A stretch of DNA of 64,000 nt from an uncultured Oceanobacter sp. Lineage in GTDB: Bacteria; Pseudomonadota; Gammaproteobacteria; Pseudomonadales; Oceanobacteraceae. Below the pieces are notes generated by a model. That model worked only from the letters and a program-made list of their open reading frames with translations. It was not told where the DNA came from and searched no databases. Shown here one piece after another: positions 63,063 through 64,000 of the stretch; within the stretch, counting starts at the first letter, position 1, and each line of letters opens with the position of its first letter. Location of the stretch: the NCBI GenBank assembly GCA_913061185.1, contig CAJXTI010000006.1, positions 1 to 64,000 of the forward strand, written 5' to 3'. A program made the translations under genes and the position numbers.

Positions 63063-64000
63063 ATGTCAGTGAATTCTGTTTCACAACGATTACTTCAAGA
63101 TCCGTCCCGACGGCGTTTGCTGGGCGGGGTGGCCGGTAGCTTGGCTGCTTCTGCGTTGCTGCCGGGATCGGCCTGGTCGTCAACGCTTGCTGGCGACCAG
63201 GCAACCAGCGCCGGCTCGGAAGTCTGGATCAGTGCCGAAGGTAATGGCGACGAAGGCTATTTTGCCAGCTGGATTGTCGATGGCGAACACCGGGCCGATG
63301 TGCATTCTGCCATCAGTGGTTTTCGCGGGCATGGCCTGGCGCAACACCCGCAACGTGCGGATATTGCCGTGATGTTTGCCCGTCGTCCAGGCACCCAGGC
63401 ACTGGTGATCAACCTGCTGGACGGCACGGTGGACAGCCTGATCGACTGTGCCGAAGGCCATCATATGCACGGTCATGGCTGTTTCAGCCCTGATGGCCAA
63501 CAGCTACTGACGACGGAATCGGATTACCGCAGCGGCACTGGCAAGTTGATGGTACGTAACACCCGCAATTGGCAGGTCGAGGCCGAATATCTGACCCATG
63601 GTATTGGCCCGCATGATGTTCACGTAATGCCGGACGGCAAATCCCTGGTGGTCGCCAACGGCGGTTTGCTTACTCACCCGGATAGCGGTCGCAAGATCCT
63701 CAACCTTGACACCATGGATCCATCGCTGGTGTATCTGTCACTTTATAACGGTGAAGTGATCAGCCAGCACCGCTTGCCGGAAAGCAAAGCCAGTATTCGC
63801 CACTTGGCCCTGGCGGACGATGGCACCGTGGCAATTGCGACCCAGTTGCAGCGCCCGGCGATGAGCAGTAATACGTTGGTGCCGCTGGCGGCGGTACATC
63901 AGCCAGGTCAGCCGCTGATTGCTCTGGAAGGCCCGGATGCTCTGATTCATAAATTTGACGACTACATGGGCAGCACGGCATTGCATAACGGCGAGCGCAT
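63063..64000 (+). CDS. DUF1513 protein, partial at right edge
   Basis: Open to the window end, at least 312 residues. GGGAG lies 7 bp before the ATG. The N-terminus carries a twin-arginine-like signal (DPSRRRLLGGVAGSLAASAL), consistent with export of a folded protein. The rest is a beta-propeller-like DUF1513 (DVHSAISGFRGHGLAQHP, HMHGHGCFSPDGQQLLTTESD, GIGPHDVHVMPDGKSLVVANGG). DUF1513 is the usual last member of imelysin loci. The 150 bp before it show no gene. Confidence 0.88.
   Translation, partial: MSVNSVSQRLLQDPSRRRLLGGVAGSLAASALLPGSAWSSTLAGDQATSAGSEVWISAEGNGDEGYFASWIVDGEHRADVHSAISGFRGHGLAQHPQRADIAVMFARRPGTQALVINLLDGTVDSLIDCAEGHHMHGHGCFSPDGQQLLTTESDYRSGTGKLMVRNTRNWQVEAEYLTHGIGPHDVHVMPDGKSLVVANGGLLTHPDSGRKILNLDTMDPSLVYLSLYNGEVISQHRLPESKASIRHLALADDGTVAIATQLQRPAMSSNTLVPLAAVHQPGQPLIALEGPDALIHKFDDYMGSTALHNGER

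Noticed and set aside
1-64000. CRISPR arrays, tRNAs, rRNAs, insertion sequences, phage att sites
   Set aside because: Looked for and not seen; the only tandem repeats have 14- and 16-bp periods without spacers.

Overview
The window is a stretch of a gammaproteobacterial chromosome. Gene content (Pol II, class I photolyase, TonB receptor, double-HTH LysR, imelysin cluster, pentapeptide protein of pseudomonad type) and moderate GC suggest a marine Oceanospirillales/Pseudomonadales-type bacterium; the genus is inference only. No rRNA, tRNA, CRISPR array, transposase or phage gene was seen.

Layout. (1) 1-480: left edge, with a probable Fur-repressed small RNA. (2) 477-6574: pentapeptide protein, DNA polymerase II, LysR regulator, TonB-dependent receptor. 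(3) 6713-17509: a light/oxidative-stress lipid block. One eight-gene overlapping operon on the minus strand carries DUF523/DUF1722, a MerR regulator of CarH/LitR type without the cobalamin ligands, photolyase, NTF2-like, SDR, FAD amine-oxidase-like, DUF1365 and a cyclopropane-synthase-type methyltransferase. Next to it are a CbiX-like chelatase, an FAD oxidoreductase and a TIGR01777 epimerase. The control regions share a TTGTATAA motif that probably marks the MerR regulon. (4) 17739-20414: unknown small protein, FMN glutamate-synthase-like protein, unknown protein. (5) 20865-28728: V/A-type ATPase operon B-D-I-K-E-DUF2764-A, a circular permutation of the E-DUF2764-A-B-D-I-K order known from chlamydiae and similar lineages, with a 16-bp tandem repeat inside. 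(6) 28805-31985: CheY-like receiver, CheC-like protein and PAS-GGDEF-EAL protein. (7) 32465-41907: two neighbouring sets of circularly permuted ATP-grasp, alpha-E and transglutaminase/amidoligase proteins, a predicted but uncharacterised peptide-making system, followed by a CorA-type channel. (8) 43037-54100: peroxiredoxin-like protein, AraC regulator, aldo/keto reductase and a complete protocatechuate 4,5-cleavage pathway (LigC, LigJ, LigK, GalD, LigI, LigA, LigB) with a double-HTH LysR regulator. (9) 54616-56106: DAHP synthase behind a transcription attenuator with an aromatic-codon-rich leader peptide. (10) 56096-64000: TauE/SafE permease, PepSY and FMN-binding redox proteins, di-heme peroxidase, and divergently an iron-regulated imelysin / di-heme oxidoreductase / DUF1513 set behind a Fur-box promoter.

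How it fits together. Protocatechuate is opened by LigAB, oxidised by LigC, hydrolysed by LigI, tautomerised by GalD, hydrated by LigJ and cleaved by LigK to pyruvate and oxaloacetate. The lipid block combines DNA photorepair with modification of membrane fatty acids. Iron appears twice, in the putative Fur sRNA and in the imelysin promoter. The strongest points for follow-up are the Fur sRNA, the aro attenuator, the permuted V-ATPase operon, the paired ATP-grasp clusters and the B12-less LitR-type regulon.
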